Shown here piece after piece: positions 61,517-64,000 of a DNA stretch of 64,000 nucleotides. A program made the position numbers and the translations under genes. Position 1 is the stretch's first letter. Every line of letters begins with the position of its first letter. This stretch comes from JBOCEF01 sp050586345 (GTDB lineage: Bacteria; Pseudomonadota; Alphaproteobacteria; Rhodobacterales; Rhodobacteraceae), in the NCBI RefSeq assembly GCF_050586345.1, contig NZ_JBOCEF010000005.1, positions 1 to 64,000 of the forward strand, given 5' to 3'. A model generated the notes under the pieces. It worked only from the letters and a program-made list of their open reading frames with translations, had not been told where the DNA came from and did not search any database.

Positions 61517-62083
61517 GTGGCCCACGAAGGAACGGACGTCGAACCGACCCGCCGCGACTTCCTGTACGTCGCCACCGGCGCTGCGGGCGCCGTTGGCGTC
61601 GGCGCCGCCGTCTGGCCGCTTGTCGACCAGATGAACCCGAGCGCCGACGTGCTCGCCCTCGCCTCGATCGAGGTGGATGTGGGCGATATGGAAGAAGGCA
61701 CCCAGCTGACCGTGAAATGGCGCGGCAAGCCGGTGTTCATCCGCAAGCGCACCGCCGAGGAGATCGAGGCGGCCCGCGAGACGCCGCTGTCGGCGCTGCC
61801 CGACCAGAACGCGCGCAACGCCAATGACGCCGCCGACGCGTCGGCGGCGGACGAGAACCGGACCCTGGACGCCGACGGCACCTGGCTGGTGATGATGGGC
61901 GTCTGCACCCACCTGGGCTGCGTGCCGCTGGGCGACGGCGCGGGCGAGTTCGGCGGGTGGTTCTGCCCCTGCCACGGCTCGCACTACGACACGGCCGGCC
62001 GCATCCGCAAGGGTCCGGCGCCCGAGAACCTTCCCGTTCCGACCGCGACCTTCGCGTCGGACACCGTGATCAAGCTGGGCTGA
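61517..62083 (+). CDS. petA: Ubiquinol-cytochrome c reductase iron-sulfur (Rieske) subunit
   Basis: 188 residues from a GTG. Twin-arginine signal TRRDFLYVATGAAGAVG doubles as the membrane anchor. The [2Fe-2S] ligands are C130, H132, C150 and H153 in GVCTHLGCVPLG and FCPCHGSHYD, with the C135-C152 disulfide. A Rhodobacter-like insert of about 20 residues (about 98-118) separates anchor and cluster domains. First gene of the bc1 operon, 11 bases before petB. Confidence 0.97.
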   Translation: MAHEGTDVEPTRRDFLYVATGAAGAVGVGAAVWPLVDQMNPSADVLALASIEVDVGDMEEGTQLTVKWRGKPVFIRKRTAEEIEAARETPLSALPDQNARNANDAADASAADENRTLDADGTWLVMMGVCTHLGCVPLGDGAGEFGGWFCPCHGSHYDTAGRIRKGPAPENLPVPTATFASDTVIKLG

Positions 62084-62094
62084 GGAGCGGACGA

Positions 62095-63405
62095 ATGAGC
62101 GGAATTCCTCACGACCACTATGAGCCGAAGACCGGCATCGAGAAGTGGCTTCATGCGCGTCTGCCGATCGTCGGCATGGCGTATGACACCCTGATGATCC
62201 CCACGCCCAAGAACCTCAACTGGATGTGGATCTGGGGCATCATCCTCGCCTTCTGCCTCGTGCTGCAGATCGCCACCGGCATCGTGCTGGTGATGCACTA
62301 CACCCCGCATGTGGACCTCGCCTTCGCGTCGGTCGAGCACATCATGCGCGACGTGAACGGCGGCTGGCTGCTGCGCTACGCCCACGCCAACGGCGCCTCG
62401 CTGTTCTTCGTGGCGGTGTACCTGCACCTGTTCCGCGGCCTCTACTACGGGTCCTACAAGGCCCCGCGCGAGGTGACGTGGATCATCGGCATCCTGATCT
62501 ACCTCGCCATGATGGCGACCGCGTTCATGGGCTACGTGCTGCCCTGGGGCCAGATGTCCTTCTGGGGCGCGACCGTGATCACCAACCTGTTCTCGGCGCT
62601 GCCGCTGGTCGGCCAGCCGATCGTCGAATGGCTGTGGGGCGGCTTCGCCGTCGACAACCCGACGCTGAACCGGTTCTTCTCGCTGCACTACCTGCTGCCC
62701 TTCGTGATCGCCGCGCTGGTCGCGGTCCACATCTGGGCCTTCCACCACACGGGCAACAACAACCCGACCGGCGTCGAAGTGCGCCGCGGGTCGAAGGAAG
62801 AGGCCGCGAAGGACACCGTTCCGTTCTGGCCCTACTACGTCATCAAGGACGTGTTCGCCCTGGCGGTCGTGCTGCTGGTCTTCTCGGCGTTCCTGTTCTT
62901 CATGCCGAACTACCTCGGCCACCCGGACAACTACATCGAGGCGAACCCGCTGGTGACCCCGGCGCACATCGTGCCCGAATGGTACTTCCTGCCGTTCTAC
63001 GCGATCCTGCGCTCGATCACCGACGACGTCTGGCTGATCATGATCCTGCCGATCGACGGCAAGCTGGGCGGCGTCCTGGCGATGTTCGGCGCGATCGTCG
63101 TCATGGCCCTGGCCCCCTGGCTCGACACCTCCCGCGTGCGCTCCGGCCGCTACCGGCCGCAGTTCAAGTGGTGGTTCTGGCTGCTGGTGCTCGACTTCTT
63201 CATCCTGATGTGGTGCGGCGCCATGCCGGCCGAGGAGCCCTACGCGACCATCTCGCTGATCGCCTCGGCCTACTGGTTCGGCTACTTCCTGATCATCCTG
63301 CCGCTGCTGGGCGTGATCGAGAAGCCGCTGCCGCAGCCGGCGACCATCGAGGAAGCCTTCGAAGCCGACATGGCGAAGAAGTACGCTTCTTCCCCGGCCG
63401 AGTGA
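62095..63405 (+). CDS. petB: Cytochrome b of the bc1 complex
   Basis: 436 residues after TGAGGAGCGG. Eight membrane helices; heme b ligands are the His pairs in RYAHANGASLFFVAVYLHLF and LHYLLPFVIAALVAVHIWAFHH. The quinol-oxidation PEWY loop is in VPEWYFLPFYAILRS, and GYVLPWGQMSFWG forms the Qo site wall. It carries out the Q-cycle with the Rieske and cytochrome c1 subunits. Confidence 0.98.
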   Translation: MSGIPHDHYEPKTGIEKWLHARLPIVGMAYDTLMIPTPKNLNWMWIWGIILAFCLVLQIATGIVLVMHYTPHVDLAFASVEHIMRDVNGGWLLRYAHANGASLFFVAVYLHLFRGLYYGSYKAPREVTWIIGILIYLAMMATAFMGYVLPWGQMSFWGATVITNLFSALPLVGQPIVEWLWGGFAVDNPTLNRFFSLHYLLPFVIAALVAVHIWAFHHTGNNNPTGVEVRRGSKEEAAKDTVPFWPYYVIKDVFALAVVLLVFSAFLFFMPNYLGHPDNYIEANPLVTPAHIVPEWYFLPFYAILRSITDDVWLIMILPIDGKLGGVLAMFGAIVVMALAPWLDTSRVRSGRYRPQFKWWFWLLVLDFFILMWCGAMPAEEPYATISLIASAYWFGYFLIILPLLGVIEKPLPQPATIEEAFEADMAKKYASSPAE

Positions 63406-63422
63406 TTGGCAGGAAAGGTAGA

Positions 63423-64000
63423 ATGATGACCAAACTTTCCCGCATCCTGGCGGCCGCCGTGGTCGCCGCCCTCCCCGCCTCGGCCATGGCCGCCGGCGGG
63501 GGCGAGAGCCACATCGAGGACGTCGCGTTCTCGTTCGAGGGCCCGATGGGCGCCTATGACCAGGCTCAGCTGCAGCGCGGTCTGCAGGTGTTCAACGAGG
63601 TCTGCGCCGCCTGCCACGGCATGAAGTTCGTGTCGTTCCGCTCGCTCGGCGAGGAAAGCGGCCCGGGCTATGACGAGGAGCAGGTCAAGGCCCTCGCCGC
63701 CCTCTACGAGGTCGCGGACGAAGAAGGCGAGCCGGGCGATCTTCGACCGGCCGAGCCGACCGACAAGTTCCCGGAGAACACCTCCATGAACGCGCCGGAC
63801 CTGTCGCTGATGGCCAAGGCGCGCGCGGGCTTCCACGGCCCCGCGGGCCTCGGGATCAACCAGCTCCTCAACGGCACCGGCGGGCCGGAGTACATCTACT
63901 CGCTGCTCACCGGCTACACCGGCGAGGAGAAGACCCAGGCCGGGACCATCCTCTACGGGAACCACACCTTCCCGGGCGGCTGGATCTCGATGACCCCGCC
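63423..64000 (+). CDS. petC: Cytochrome c1 (partial, cut by the window end)
   Basis: 192 codons are present; no stop before the edge. Two adjacent ATGs at 63423 and 63426; AGGAAAGGTAG precedes them. Signal peptide MTKLSRILAAAVVAALPASAMA is followed by the heme site CAACH (C61, C64, H65) and the c1 sequence GMKFVSFRSL, then NAPDLSLMAKARAGFHGP and YIYSLLTGYTGEEK. The axial Met and C-terminal anchor lie beyond the window. It passes electrons to cytochrome c. Confidence 0.96.
   Translation, partial: MMTKLSRILAAAVVAALPASAMAAGGGESHIEDVAFSFEGPMGAYDQAQLQRGLQVFNEVCAACHGMKFVSFRSLGEESGPGYDEEQVKALAALYEVADEEGEPGDLRPAEPTDKFPENTSMNAPDLSLMAKARAGFHGPAGLGINQLLNGTGGPEYIYSLLTGYTGEEKTQAGTILYGNHTFPGGWISMTP

Overview
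The window is about 64 kb of very GC-rich chromosomal DNA from an alphaproteobacterium, most likely of the order Rhodobacterales (genus not determinable by eye). The lineage call rests on two proteins with VPLPA-like C-terminal sorting tails, a 44-residue aa3-type cytochrome oxidase subunit IV, COQ9, DUF1285, DUF4112, a DUF3333-type PstA, a GAAC-N7-GAAC type SOS box, and a petABC (bc1) operon with a Rieske Tat signal. It is draft assembly: it opens with 74 consecutive C and carries a 100-N gap at 24315-24414. No transposase, integrase, phage gene, tRNA, rRNA or CRISPR array was seen.

Layout. 0.1-6.8 kb: phosphate regulon pstS-pstC-pstA-pstB-phoU-phoB on the minus strand, without a neighbouring phoR. 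7.0-10.5 kb: a fused indolepyruvate ferredoxin oxidoreductase. 10.7-12.8 kb: two VPLPA-type exported proteins (one frameshifted) flanking a YqaE/DUF4112 membrane pair. 12.9-18.4 kb: uvrC, then (upstream) a probable unit sppA - small zinc-ribbon protein - Ca/Na antiporter - SDR. 18.8-23.5 kb: YdcH-like protein, purE-purK, LysR regulator, COQ9, rpsU. 23.8-30.5 kb: cytochrome oxidase subunit IV, the gapped heptamer repeat, a TetR regulator with a long disordered arm, an M48 lipoprotein protease, an MBL-fold hydrolase and an acyl-CoA dehydrogenase. 30.8-33.3 kb: tRNA threonylcarbamoyladenylate synthase and a D-2-hydroxyacid-type FAD dehydrogenase.

33.3-34.7 kb is the largest gene-free stretch. 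It lies between convergent genes and holds a degenerate tandem array with a period of about 38 bp. 34.7-39.8 kb: flavin reductase, GNAT, MprF and a 47-residue basic protein. 40.0-47.3 kb: a four-gene moxR-DUF58-DUF4159-amidotransferase-like operon. 47.5-51.8 kb: DUF1285, two hypotheticals, CoA pyrophosphatase, an ankyrin-like protein and CCA-adding enzyme. 51.9-56.5 kb: LysE exporter, GGCT-like protein, HAD phosphatase, SOS-controlled imuB, and a small protein made almost entirely of six EDPIFG repeats. 56.9-61.1 kb: late cobalamin synthesis (cobT, cobS, cobC, cobU) facing a cobalamin-binding protein. 61.5-64.0 kb: petA-petB-petC, the last cut by the window end.

The most unusual items are the EDPIFG repeat protein (56149-56442), the 38-bp degenerate array (33.8-34.4 kb), the recurring heptanucleotide tracts, and several proteins (TetR, ImuB, GNAT, PstA, the BtuF-like protein) enlarged by Ala/Pro/Gly-rich inserts. 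The inserts look like a feature of this very high-GC genome.
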